From Planctomycetaceae bacterium (GTDB taxonomy: Bacteria > Planctomycetota > Planctomycetia > Planctomycetales > Planctomycetaceae): DNA of 64,000 nt. The stretch is from positions 1 to 64,000 of the forward strand of contig JAWKUA010000019.1 in NCBI GenBank assembly GCA_041398785.1, given 5' to 3'. This document shows positions 11,301-19,983 of the stretch, in pieces. The notes beneath the pieces are model-generated. The model was not told where the DNA came from. It saw only the letters and a program-made list of their open reading frames with translations, and made no database searches. Every line of letters begins with the position of its first letter. Position 1 is the stretch's first letter. The translations under genes and the position numbers were made by a program.

Positions 11301-11650
11301 TCGGTCCCAGGCTGGACGACGTCGCCCTTCGACGCGATGCCAAGTACCTGCTGAGATCCATTGTCGCACCCAGCGCCGATATCGACGACAAATATCGGTC
11401 GCAGGTGGTTGTGATGAATTCCGGAAAGGTCGTTCAGGGACTGCTGCTGAAAAAGGACGACCTGTCGATGACGCTCGCGGACGCGCAGGGGCAGGAAGTG
11501 GAAATCGCTCTGGCGGATGTCGAGGAATTCGTCGATCGGAAGGTGTCGATCATGCCGGAGATGACCGAAACACTGTCACGACGACAGATCCGCGACCTGC
11601 TGGCGTTTCTGCTGACTCTGGAAACCGAAGTCAGGCCAACAGCTCGTTGA
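8317..11650 (+). CDS. Pirellula-type membrane dehydrogenase, HEAT repeats and cytochrome c domain; two apparent frameshifts
   Basis: Read through, this is one gene of about 1,110 codons. It starts at ATG 8317 with a signal peptide (IAFLACACCCLIAGVPA), then a sorbosone-dehydrogenase-like beta-propeller (TIGR02604 type; landmarks DLNSDGHHDYRDLMV, GLTVGPDGKIYWSIGD, GVDNDSDNEGE, NFGPDGALYGVDWGGG). HEAT-like helical repeats run from about 9,670 to 11,150. The C-terminus is a TIGR02603-type heme domain with CVRCH at 11261-11275. The frame breaks twice. Near 10429 adding one G (GCG-GTC-AGC) restores RRAVSANFRLGQPEHALRIA; near 10754 adding one G restores VMAENTASDVRVQAL. The open pieces are 8317-10515, roughly 10430-10790 and roughly 10750-11650. 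The role is unknown; oxidation of a sugar or alcohol in the periplasm with electrons passed to heme is the family inference. Confidence 0.85.
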
Positions 11651-13091
11651 TAACCTGCGCGGGAAGAACACCCGTCAGCCGCTGATCCAGTCCCTGGAAC
11701 CGGTACGTCAGTCGTTCGTGGTCGAAGCCCAGCAACTGCAGAATGGTGGCGTGAAAATCGCGGATATGAACGGGATCGCGGACGATGTTGTAGGAAAAGT
11801 CGTCGGTCTCTCCGTAGATCGCTCCGCCTTTCGTTCCTCCGCCGGCCATCCACATTGAAAAGCAGCGAGGATGGTGATCACGACCGTAATTTTCCTTTGA
11901 CAGTCCGCCCTGACTGTAGATCGTGCGGCCGAATTCGCCGCCCCAGATGATCAGCGTGTCGTCCAGCATGCCGCGCTGCTTCAGGTCTTCCAGCAACGCG
12001 TAGCAGGGCTGGTCGATGTCTTTGCACTGGCTGGGCATCCGGCCCGCGACGTTGGCATGATGATCCCAGTTGTTGTGATACACCTGGATGAACCGCACAC
12101 CCCGTTCCGCCAGCCGGCGAGCCATCAGCGCCGTATAGCCAAACGTGCCGGGCTTCTTCGAATCTTCACCGTAGAGTTCAAAGATATGCTGCGGCTCCTG
12201 GCTCATGTCCGTCAGTTCCGGAACACTGGCCTGCATTCGGAACGCCATTTCGTATTGCCGGATCCGCGTTTCCGTTTCCGGATCATGCAGCGACTGGTAC
12301 GTCAGTTCATTCAGCCGGTTCAGTCCGTCGATGGAACGTTTGCGAATGAAGTCAGGAACGCCCGGCGGATTGTTGACGAAGAGAATCGGATCGCCGGTGC
12401 TGCGGAACGAAACGCCGGCATGCTGGCCGGGAAGGTAGCCGGAACCCCACAGCCGCGCGGAGATCGCCTGTTCCTGGTCGCGATTGCTGGGTGTGGCGAT
12501 CAGCACGACGAAGGCCGGCAGATTTTCATTCATCGTGCCCAGACCGTACGACGCCCACGCTCCCAGACACGGACGGCCGGTGACCTGATTTCCCGTCTGC
12601 ATCGCGGAAATCGCCGGCTCATGGTTGATGGCTTCCGTGTGCAGACTTTTCATCCAGCAGATTTCGTCGGCCTTCTCCGCAAGCCTCGGCAGCAGTTCGG
12701 TGTTCATCCACATGCCGCAGTCGCCGGCCTGGCTGAACTTGTATTTGGACGGAGCAATCGGAAAGCGAGCCTGTCCGCTGGTCATCGTCGTCAGCCGCTG
12801 ACCGTTGCGAATCGATTCCGGCAGATCCTTGTCATACCAGTCGTTCATCACCGGCTTGTAGTCGAACAGATCCATCTGCGCAGGTCCGCCAACCATGTGC
12901 AGGTAGATGACTCGCTTTGCCTTCGGCAGAAAATCGGGCCCGACGGCAGCTTCGCTGGAACCGAATGCGGAGTTTCCCATCAGCGTCGCAATGGCCGCAC
13001 CACCGAGCACGCTGCGGCCCGTCGTAAAGAAGTTCCGGCGGGAAAGGAGATGCGGCGAGTCCGCGGCTGCGATGAAAGGTGTGTGATGCAT
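11631..13091 (-). CDS. DUF1501 family protein, Tat-exported
   Basis: A 486-residue DUF1501 protein, a family with an alkaline-phosphatase/sulfatase-like fold common in planctomycetes. The N-terminus has a twin-arginine-type signal (SRRNFFTTG followed by SVLGGAAIATLMG), so it is probably exported folded. Family landmarks are KRVIYLHMVGGPAQMDLFDYKP, HTEAINHEPA, GRPCLGAWASYGLG, GRTIYSQGG and GRDHHPRCFSMWMAGGG. It is the second gene of an operon with the DUF1549/DUF1553 gene upstream, a standard planctomycete pairing. Its last 20 bases overlap tail to tail with the heme gene on the other strand. Function is unproven; roles in polysaccharide breakdown have been proposed from context. Confidence 0.93.
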   Translation of the reverse strand: MHHTPFIAAADSPHLLSRRNFFTTGRSVLGGAAIATLMGNSAFGSSEAAVGPDFLPKAKRVIYLHMVGGPAQMDLFDYKPVMNDWYDKDLPESIRNGQRLTTMTSGQARFPIAPSKYKFSQAGDCGMWMNTELLPRLAEKADEICWMKSLHTEAINHEPAISAMQTGNQVTGRPCLGAWASYGLGTMNENLPAFVVLIATPSNRDQEQAISARLWGSGYLPGQHAGVSFRSTGDPILFVNNPPGVPDFIRKRSIDGLNRLNELTYQSLHDPETETRIRQYEMAFRMQASVPELTDMSQEPQHIFELYGEDSKKPGTFGYTALMARRLAERGVRFIQVYHNNWDHHANVAGRMPSQCKDIDQPCYALLEDLKQRGMLDDTLIIWGGEFGRTIYSQGGLSKENYGRDHHPRCFSMWMAGGGTKGGAIYGETDDFSYNIVRDPVHIRDFHATILQLLGFDHERLTYRFQGLDQRLTGVLPAQVINELLA

Positions 13092-13118
13092 GGCTTGGAG
13101 TCCGGGAGGGGATACAGT

Positions 13119-13172
13119 CTTCAGTCGTCAGTCGTCAGTCGTCAGTCGTCAGTCGTCAGTCGTCAGTCGTCG
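13119..13172. repeat. Tandem heptamer repeat (TCAGTCG, seven copies)
   Basis: Seven perfect head-to-tail copies of TCAGTCG run from 13121 to 13169 and end in a degenerate eighth copy (TCGGTGC). The array sits in the 85-base gap between the DUF1553 gene (its stop lies at 13177) and the start of the DUF1501 gene, so it is within the operon's intercistronic leader. A seven-base period does not preserve a reading frame, consistent with non-coding DNA. Such arrays change length by slippage and could vary the spacing or folding of the leader of the downstream gene. Confidence 0.9.
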
Positions 13173-13176
13173 GTGC

Positions 13177-16100
13177 CTACTTGTTCAGGACTTCGTCAAG
13201 ATTCAGCACCTGATTACAGACCATCGTCCATGCCGCCAGAGTAGCGGCGTCGATGTCGGTGGCGGCCGGGGATTCGCCGACGTCGGTGAGTGCCTTTGCG
13301 TCGTCGGGATGTGACTGGTAGTAGTCGAAGAAGTCCCGTTTGTCGTTCAACAGCACTTCCATTTCGACGTCATTCATCGATCGAAACAGCGCGCGGCGAG
13401 CGATCTCGCTGACGATTCTCGCGTCGTCGTCGCCGCCAGCCGTGTGAATCGCGTTTTCGGCAAGATGCCGGGCTGCTTCGACGAACACCGGATCGTTCAG
13501 CGTCACCAGCGCCTGCAGCGGCGTGTTGGTTCGTTCGCGGCGAACGGTACAGACTTCGCGGTTTGGAGCGTTGAATGCTTCCATGTTTGGCGGAGGAGCC
13601 ATTCGCTTCCAAAACGTGTACAGCGAACGCCGGTAGAGGTTCTCACCGGTGTCCGCGACGTATTCGCGGGTGTCGCTGACGTTCAGACCCACGACGTTCC
13701 AGATGTCTTCCGGCTGGTACGGTTTGACTCCCGGACCGTACATTTTCGGCGACAGCAGGCCGCTGACCGCCAGGGCGTAATCGCGGACCATCTCCGCCGC
13801 CATCCGAAAACGCGGGCCCCGCGACAACAATACATTGTCACGATCGAGTTCCAGCTTTTCAGGAGTGACCGCAGCCGACTGCCGGTACGTGGCGCTCATC
13901 AGCATCAGCTTGAACAGTCGCTTTGTGTTCCAGCCGGATTCGCGGTATTCCACCGCCAGCCAGTCCAGCAGATCCTGATGGCTGGGCAGCGATCCCATGA
14001 CTCCAAAATCTTCGGGAGTCGCAACAATTCCCTGCCCGAACAATTCCTGCCAGAAGCGATTCACGGTGACTCGCGCGGTCAGCGGATTGGTCGGATCAAC
14101 AACCCATTCGGCCAGTCCCAGGCGATTCTTCGGTGCTCCATCGGGCAGCGGGTGCAGCGCCGCCGGAGTGGTCGCCGACACTTCTTCACCGGGTTTGTCG
14201 TATTCGCCGCGCATCAGAATATGCGCCATGGCCGGTGAGTCCTTCCGTTCCTGCTGAATGTGAGTCACCGGGCTGCGTTTTCTGATGGCGTCACGTTCTT
14301 CTTCCAGCGACGTGACCGCTTTCGCCAGCGCGGGGAACTGAGGGTCGTGAACGTTGAGGTAATGGTCGAACAGCGACGCCTGCTGTTCCGGCGTGCGCTG
14401 GTCCGCGGGAATGCTCAGGATGGAACGCAGCAGGGCCGTGTCAGCAATCGCCTTGACTTCATCGGCGCCAAGAGCGCGAGCGTACACACGGACGTCCTGA
14501 ACGGCACCACCTTCGAACACCTGCCCTGTGCTGCGCTGTCCGATGCGCAGAGACGTCGTGGTGTGAATTGACGCGTCCGGCTTCAGATTGTTTGTTTCGA
14601 TCTTCGTTTCCTGCGGAAATCCGTTCACGTAGATGCGGATGCCATCCGGCTTTCCGGAACCATCGTACGTGGCAAACACGTGCTGCCATTCACCCGTTTT
14701 CAGGACGTCGTTTTTCGTCACGACCTTGATGGCGTTGCCGGGCCAGGTGTCGATGATGTGAACTCCCACAGCGCGGCCCTGCTGCCAAAGATCCCAGCCG
14801 CGATACGCGTTCTGTTCGTCCATCCGCGCAATGATCGCGCCGGAAACAGTGTCACTGGCGCTGCGAATCCAGGCACCGTCGCTGAACGGCTGGTTTGTTT
14901 CGAAGTCGGCCAGATCGCCAAGATCGAACGTGCCTCCCGGCTTCATCACCGGTGCCGGGCCGAGCCTGCCGTCGGGCACCCAGGAAATCTCGCCGGTTGA
15001 CTGCAGCGAACTCGCGGAACCCGACGACGTCAGCACCTGATTGTCGCTGGCCGATGTCAGCGGGACGTGAATGACCAGTTGCTCGTTCGAAATCCCGTCT
15101 TCCGGCGATTCCGGTGTCAGAGCACTCAGCCAGCGTTCGAAGTCTTCGCGAGCGGCCGTCTTACGTTCGTCGCGCTGTCGAACTGCCGTGGCGATTTCTT
15201 CCGGCAGAGCATGCCAGCGAGACTGGTCGGCCTGAGTCGGGACGACGATCACGGGACCTCGACCGTCCTTGACATTGCCGTCCTTTGCCGGCTGGGTGGT
15301 GTTTCGGAAATACGCGGCCAGCGAATAGAAGTCCCGCATCGTCAGCGGATCAAACTTGTGATCGTGACACTGGCCGCAGTTCGTCGTCAGGCCCAGAAAC
15401 ACCCAGCCGAACGTCTGCACGCGGTCCGTGGCGTAAATCGCCAGATTCTCCTCGTCGATCGTGCCGCCTTCGTTGGTGGTGATGTTGCAGCGCTGGAATC
15501 CGGTGGCGATCAACTGATCGTCGGTGGGATTGTCCAGCAGGTCGCCGGCAAGCTGTTCGATCGTAAATTGATCGAACGGCTGGTTGGCATTGAACGATCG
15601 AATCACCCAGTCCCGGTACGGCCACATTTCGCGGTAGTTGTCGAAGTGCAGGCCGTGAGTATCCGCGTACCGCGCGGCGTCCAGCCAGTAGCGAGCCCGC
15701 TGTTCGCCCCATGCCGTGGAACTCATCAGCCGGTCGATCCATTCCGACAATGCTTCGTCGCCGCGTGCGCGGTAGTCAGCGACAAACGAATCGACATCCT
15801 GCGGCGCAGGCGGAAGACCGGTGATGTCCAGATGCAATCGGCGGTAGAGAGATCTCGGTTCCGCTTCTTCGGCGGGAGTCAGCCCGTGAGCCTCCAGCTT
15901 TGCCAGCACGAATCGATCGATTTCGTTTTTCGCCCAGGCTTCGTTTTTCACCGCCGGAGGCTGTGGTTTCACCGGCGGGATCAGCGACCAATGCGACTGA
16001 TACTCGGCGCCTTCGGCGATCCAGCGTCTTAGCGTGTTCTTCTGCGCCGGCGTCAGTACCTTCTTCGTTTCCGCGGGCGGCATCACAAGATCGGCGTCAT

Positions 16101-16485
16101 CGGAATCGATGCGTTCGATCAGACCGCTGCCGTTTGGGTTTCCCGCCGCGATTGCGCCGGCGTCGAGCGCCGCTTCACGTCGATCGAGCCGCAGGTCGGC
16201 TTTCCGAGCGGCACTGTCCGCGCCGTGACACGCAAAGCAATTCTCCGCCAGAATTGGGCGAATGTCGCGGTTGTATTCCAGCTTGTCTTCGGCGCACGCC
16301 GTCGTTGTGACAAGCGCTGAGACGGCCAGCGTCAGCAGCAACAGGCTGCCTGTGCGGAGGAAGCCGCCGTTCGACGGGCTCGCGGCGGCGGTGCAGAACG
16401 CAGTGCGGCCGCGGAAGCACGCTGCGATTTGAGCGGAAGTTGCGTCCAGGCGGCGACCCGTGAAATTTGCCGGATTTTGAATCAT
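13177..16485 (-). CDS. Planctomycete cytochrome protein: PSCyt1, DUF1549, LamG-like, DUF1553
   Basis: A 1102-residue secreted protein. The first 65 residues contain a signal sequence (SLLLLTLAVSALVTTTACA). A PSCyt1 heme module follows, with CFACH at about 83-87 inside RPILAENCFACHG. The PSCyt2 (DUF1549) domain begins at NEIDRFVLAKLEAHGLTPA near 190. The middle (about 480-700) resembles a LamG/concanavalin-type lectin fold (GAIIARMDE, GEWQHVFATYDGSG, GIRIYVNGF, SLRIGQR). The PSD1 (DUF1553) domain runs from LGLAEWVVDPTNPLTARVTV to near the C-terminus. This domain order is typical of Planctomycetota. It is likely a periplasmic heme protein involved in handling polysaccharides, which is inference. 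It heads an operon with the DUF1501 gene. The start may lie a few codons inside the frame, because the first 40 residues are poorly signal-like. Confidence 0.93.
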   Translation of the reverse strand: MIQNPANFTGRRLDATSAQIAACFRGRTAFCTAAASPSNGGFLRTGSLLLLTLAVSALVTTTACAEDKLEYNRDIRPILAENCFACHGADSAARKADLRLDRREAALDAGAIAAGNPNGSGLIERIDSDDADLVMPPAETKKVLTPAQKNTLRRWIAEGAEYQSHWSLIPPVKPQPPAVKNEAWAKNEIDRFVLAKLEAHGLTPAEEAEPRSLYRRLHLDITGLPPAPQDVDSFVADYRARGDEALSEWIDRLMSSTAWGEQRARYWLDAARYADTHGLHFDNYREMWPYRDWVIRSFNANQPFDQFTIEQLAGDLLDNPTDDQLIATGFQRCNITTNEGGTIDEENLAIYATDRVQTFGWVFLGLTTNCGQCHDHKFDPLTMRDFYSLAAYFRNTTQPAKDGNVKDGRGPVIVVPTQADQSRWHALPEEIATAVRQRDERKTAAREDFERWLSALTPESPEDGISNEQLVIHVPLTSASDNQVLTSSGSASSLQSTGEISWVPDGRLGPAPVMKPGGTFDLGDLADFETNQPFSDGAWIRSASDTVSGAIIARMDEQNAYRGWDLWQQGRAVGVHIIDTWPGNAIKVVTKNDVLKTGEWQHVFATYDGSGKPDGIRIYVNGFPQETKIETNNLKPDASIHTTTSLRIGQRSTGQVFEGGAVQDVRVYARALGADEVKAIADTALLRSILSIPADQRTPEQQASLFDHYLNVHDPQFPALAKAVTSLEEERDAIRKRSPVTHIQQERKDSPAMAHILMRGEYDKPGEEVSATTPAALHPLPDGAPKNRLGLAEWVVDPTNPLTARVTVNRFWQELFGQGIVATPEDFGVMGSLPSHQDLLDWLAVEYRESGWNTKRLFKLMLMSATYRQSAAVTPEKLELDRDNVLLSRGPRFRMAAEMVRDYALAVSGLLSPKMYGPGVKPYQPEDIWNVVGLNVSDTREYVADTGENLYRRSLYTFWKRMAPPPNMEAFNAPNREVCTVRRERTNTPLQALVTLNDPVFVEAARHLAENAIHTAGGDDDARIVSEIARRALFRSMNDVEMEVLLNDKRDFFDYYQSHPDDAKALTDVGESPAATDIDAATLAAWTMVCNQVLNLDEVLNK

Positions 16486-16843
16486 GGAAGTCTTCCAGGA
16501 GTCAGCGAATGAATGTCGCTTCCACGATGGCTCAACGCGGCGATCGTGCAGCGATTGGCAAAAACCACCTTCAATTTTACAGACGCGTCATGGCCGTGTC
16601 TCACGATTCGCGCGGGCGGGAATCGGATTCTCACGCGGCAGGACGAATGTGCCGGCAGGACGAATGTGTCGGCAGACGGCGTGAGCGGTTGGCGGCATCG
16701 ACACGATTGCTTGACGCTCCGCAGGTCCGCCTGCACACTGAATGCCGCGTGCGACGTCTGCCGAACACGGTCGAATCTCGCAGCCGGGCAACATTTTTCG
16801 CAGCCGCGATGCATGTCATTTCACCACACTGGTTCCGTTTGTC
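16486..16843. other. Divergent intergenic region with a 17-bp-period direct repeat
   Basis: This 358-base gap separates the divergent DUF1553 and aldolase-cupin genes and must hold both promoters. The only structure I can support is a direct repeat: CGGCAGGACGAATGTG at 16636-16651 and again at 16653-16668, followed by a partial third copy CGGCAGACGG. The period is 17 bases. It could be a regulator site array or a small mobile repeat. No convincing -35/-10 pair or Shine-Dalgarno sequence stands out ahead of 16844. Confidence 0.5.
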
Positions 16844-18496
16844 ATGAAGATTCGAGCACTCCGCCGGTTTCGCGAAAAGCTTCGTCGTGACGACAGCGTT
16901 TACGGCCTGTGGGTTACTCTGGAATCGGCCACCATCACGGAAATCGCCGTCGCGCTGGGGGTGGATTGGGTCGTTGTCGACGCCGAACACGGGCACCTGG
17001 GCTGGAAGGACATCAACGATCACGTCCGCGCCGCTCTGCGAAGTGATACCGTCGTGCTGGTTCGTATTGCCGAACGCAGCACGTCGCTGACCAAACGCGT
17101 GCTGGATATCGGAGCCGACGGCATCGTCATTCCCTGGGTCGAAACGGCCGAGCAATTTGACGAAGCGGTTCGCGACTGTCGCTATCCGCCCGAAGGTCGA
17201 CGCGGAATCGGCGGCGAGCGGGCGACGGCGTGGGGCCAGAGTTTCGCCGAACATACGGCCGACGCGAATGATCACGTGCTGGTCGTGCCTCTGATCGAAA
17301 GCGTCGCCGCGATCCCGAATGTTGAGGCCATGTGCGCCGTCGACGGGGCCGAAGTTTTCTTTTTCGGCCCGGCGGATTTTTCGTCCACCGCAGGGTTCCG
17401 CGGTCAGTGGGAAGGACCGGGTGTCGCGGAGCAAATCGTCACGCTGAAAGACACGATCCGATCGCACGGCAAACACTGCGGGTTGATGACAACCAGTATC
17501 GACGACTTGCTGAAACGCCGCGAACAGGGGTTTCGAATGCCGGGGCTGGCGTCGGACACGGGCTTTCTGCTGCGGTCACTGCACCAGGCACTGCAGGCCG
17601 TTGGACGCGATCGCATGCCCGCTGCCAGTCTTGATCCGAAAGACGGCCGAGCTGTGCAGCAGCCACTGCCAAAGCGGCCGACGGCCATGCAGCCGGACCG
17701 TGATGAAGTCGTCACCCGGTTGAGCGACGTCAGCCCGGTTGAAATTCAGTCCGCCGTGACTTTCGAAGCGCTGGTCGGCGGATTCAACGCGGCCCGGAAT
17801 CTGACAACCGGTATCGTGACGTTTCAGCCATCGGCAGTTCTGGACCGTCATCGTCACCCGTGCAGCGAATCGATCACGGTTCTGGAAGGCGAAATCGAAG
17901 TCACGGTGGAAGGGCGCGTCTATCGCCTTTCGCCGCTGGACAACATCGTGATTCCGCGGTGGGTGCCGCACACCGCGCGCAATCCTGATTCGGAAAAACC
18001 AACCATGCTGCACGTTGCAATGGCGATCAGTGTTCCGGAACGAGAACTCGTGACGCGGCAGTTCCCGCTGGAGCAAATGCCGTCGACGTCCTCGGGACTG
18101 CCAGGCTGCGAACGTGTGACGCGGTATCAGACCGCTCAGCGAACGTTTGGCGTCGGTCCCGGCGCGGAGTTCGTCGACTACTTCAACGCGGAACTGATCC
18201 CCGGAATTGAAATGAGCGGCGGGTTCGCGAGATTCCAGCCAGGCGGCAGACTTCCCGCGCATCTTCACGATTTCGACGAATCGATCTGCATCACGGCCGG
18301 AACAGCAACGTGTCTGGTTGAGGGGCAGCGTTATTCTCTGAGCGGCTGTGCGACCGCGATGGTGCCTCGGGGGCGGATCCATTACTTCGTCAACGAATCG
18401 CCGGCGACGATGGACATGATCTGGGTCTACGCCGGCCCGATGCCGGAACGCATTGTCGTCGAAGAAGCCTGTGCCTTCGCGCCGAGATCCGGATAG
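16844..18496 (+). CDS. HpcH/HpaI-type aldolase fused to two cupin domains
   Basis: A 550-residue fusion. Residues 1-258 form a class II HpcH/HpaI aldolase. Compared with E. coli HpaI the key residues are all present: D46, E48 and H49 in VVDAEHG, R74, E152 in LIESV and metal ligand D178 in GPADFS. This family cleaves 2-keto-3-deoxy acids to pyruvate and an aldehyde. After a linker (about 260-300) come two cupins. The first has HRHPCSE (H336, H338, E342) and H376; the second has HLHDFDES (H473, H475, E479) and H513, so both keep the metal-site pattern. Cupins could bind the sugar-acid substrate, act as an isomerase or dioxygenase, or be regulatory; I cannot tell which. The ATG at 16844 (MKIRALRRFREKL) is preferred over an upstream opening at 16742. 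A role in deoxysugar acid breakdown alongside fucD is inference. Confidence 0.88.
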   Translation: MKIRALRRFREKLRRDDSVYGLWVTLESATITEIAVALGVDWVVVDAEHGHLGWKDINDHVRAALRSDTVVLVRIAERSTSLTKRVLDIGADGIVIPWVETAEQFDEAVRDCRYPPEGRRGIGGERATAWGQSFAEHTADANDHVLVVPLIESVAAIPNVEAMCAVDGAEVFFFGPADFSSTAGFRGQWEGPGVAEQIVTLKDTIRSHGKHCGLMTTSIDDLLKRREQGFRMPGLASDTGFLLRSLHQALQAVGRDRMPAASLDPKDGRAVQQPLPKRPTAMQPDRDEVVTRLSDVSPVEIQSAVTFEALVGGFNAARNLTTGIVTFQPSAVLDRHRHPCSESITVLEGEIEVTVEGRVYRLSPLDNIVIPRWVPHTARNPDSEKPTMLHVAMAISVPERELVTRQFPLEQMPSTSSGLPGCERVTRYQTAQRTFGVGPGAEFVDYFNAELIPGIEMSGGFARFQPGGRLPAHLHDFDESICITAGTATCLVEGQRYSLSGCATAMVPRGRIHYFVNESPATMDMIWVYAGPMPERIVVEEACAFAPRSG

Positions 18497-18925
18497 AGCG
18501 CGGCTTCGGCAGTTTCTGCGCGTGAGAGCCCGATGTTCGATCGGTTCGCATCTTTCGCGAGCGGCAGATGAACTGTTACCTGCCCGCACGGCGCAGGGCT
18601 TACGCGGATTGGCTTCGTGGCTTTGAACCGCGGCCATCGGCGCAGGATCCGCGCGTCGCTCCGGAATTCCGTGGCACCGGCAAGTGGGTTTGAGGCGAGG
18701 AATCTGGTCGGCTGGAAAGACGGGGACTTCAGGAAGACATTTCCGGATTTGCGGTTTTCTCCGATTTTGTTCCGGGAACTCCTGGTATCGACGGTATCAG
18801 CGGTGCTGAATGATTCATCCTCACAACCGTCATTAGCCGAACTTTACGACTGAGGTGCTTTGTTTCACCTCGCCGTACCTGACGACAGGACGATCGAGTT
18901 CGTAAGCCACGGAGGGGGCAAAGCG
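18497..18925. other. Intergenic region, no supported gene
   Basis: This 430-base stretch lies between the aldolase-cupin gene and the first small secreted protein. A 78-codon open frame at 18617-18853 exists but has no recognisable motif or ribosome site and is not called. The only clear signal is the purine-rich GGAGGGGG at 18911-18918, eight bases before the ATG at 18926, which fixes that start. No terminator hairpin with a T-run was seen after 18496. Confidence 0.5.
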
Positions 18926-19753
18926 ATGCTTCGCAGAGGATTAGTAGCGCTCATGGTTGGCGTCATGGGCATAGCCAGCGTAAACGCCGAAGACGCCGGT
19001 CAGAATCGAAACGGGATGATGGGCTGGCTGCGAAAACAGACTCCGCCCGCCAGCCGCCAGCAGGTTCGCAGCGGCGCGCCGATCCGACATGCAGTTGTCG
19101 CGGATGCAGCCCGGCAGGCTCCGGAGATCCGGCAGACCAGCAACGAGCCTCAGCCGGCTCAGCCGCAGCCGGGAACAGTTCCACTGCAGCCCCTGCCGAT
19201 TCAGTACACGCCGCCCGTGCCGAATGCCTCGGCCGAATCCGGGCCGCAGTACTTCAGCGCCGTCGGCAGCAACGGACAGGCGATGCCCGTTCAGCCGGCT
19301 AACAACTGGCAGCAATACAGTGCTCCGACCGCCGTCTATACGGGCTCGTCTGCACCGTTCCACTTTGCTTCTTCAACGGGAATGATGTCCGCCACCAGCG
19401 GCGCTGCCGGTCCGTACGTGACGGGTGTCGGCGACGTGGTGACGGGTTCGCCGTCCATGGGAGTTCCCCGAACGGGAGCTGCTTTGTACCCGGCACCGAT
19501 TCCCGGAATTGCTCATCAGATCGGCGGAGTCACAATTCCGACGCAGGCCCTGCATCCTCATGAGATGCTGTATCCGCACCACTACAAGGCCATGTATCCG
19601 CCTTACTACTACAAGGTGAATGGCGGCTGGGTCGTGACACCATGGGGCGTCTGGTCGCACGAAGACTGGAAGCTTCAGGGAACGACGGTCGACGTGAAGT
19701 ACAAGTCCTACATCAGCCCGTGGGCAAAGTTCACGCCGCCGATCATTCGCTGA
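18926..19753 (+). CDS. Small secreted protein, Gln/Pro-rich with a His/Tyr-rich C-terminus
   Basis: A 275-residue protein that I do not recognise as a named family. The N-terminus is a signal peptide (LVALMVGVMGIASVNAE, cleavage near residue 20). The middle is low-complexity and rich in Gln, Pro, Ala and Ser (QPAQPQPGTVPLQPLP). The last 75 residues are more ordered and aromatic: HPHEMLYPHHYKAMYPPYYY then WVVTPWGVWSHEDWKLQGT. The start at 18926 is chosen for its strong GGAGGGGG site and immediate signal peptide; the frame opens at 18860 without one. It is followed by two Cys-rich secreted proteins on the same strand, suggesting an envelope or surface-layer role, which is inference. Confidence 0.8.
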   Translation: MLRRGLVALMVGVMGIASVNAEDAGQNRNGMMGWLRKQTPPASRQQVRSGAPIRHAVVADAARQAPEIRQTSNEPQPAQPQPGTVPLQPLPIQYTPPVPNASAESGPQYFSAVGSNGQAMPVQPANNWQQYSAPTAVYTGSSAPFHFASSTGMMSATSGAAGPYVTGVGDVVTGSPSMGVPRTGAALYPAPIPGIAHQIGGVTIPTQALHPHEMLYPHHYKAMYPPYYYKVNGGWVVTPWGVWSHEDWKLQGTTVDVKYKSYISPWAKFTPPIIR

Positions 19754-19773
19754 ACGGCTGATTTTCGCCGCCT

Positions 19774-19795
19774 GGCAGCGTCCGACGGCGCTGCC
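19774..19795 (+). terminator. Possible weak terminator hairpin
   Basis: GGCAGCG at 19774-19780 pairs with CGCTGCC at 19789-19795, giving a seven-base GC stem with an eight-base loop, 20 bases after the stop of the upstream gene. There is no T-run behind it, so intrinsic termination is uncertain. Confidence 0.3.
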
Positions 19796-19983
19796 GAACC
19801 GGCGATTTCTGAGCGACCCGACTGTTAACTGAACTGCGACGCATTCCGGTGTCATCCGGGCTGCCCATCTTTCATACCGCCAGCGGCGGTCAGGAACGGA
19901 TCTGTCACGTGGATTGACACGCGAGGAATCGTTCGGGCCCTTATCGCCGGCAGTGAAACCTCTGAACACAGGTGAAACCCAAA

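Noticed and set aside
13121..13169. Possible CRISPR array
   Set aside because: The units are seven bases long with no spacers and there are no cas genes. It is a simple tandem repeat.
12057..13244. 395-codon plus-strand frame
   Set aside because: Antisense to the DUF1501 gene, and its end runs through the heptamer repeat; no motif.
6989..18496. Microcompartment-type fucose operon
   Set aside because: No shell protein, aldehyde dehydrogenase or class II fuculose aldolase gene is in the window; only isolated functions are present.
18617..18853. 78-codon plus-strand frame in a gene gap
   Set aside because: No ribosome site, no recognisable motif, composition unlike neighbouring genes.
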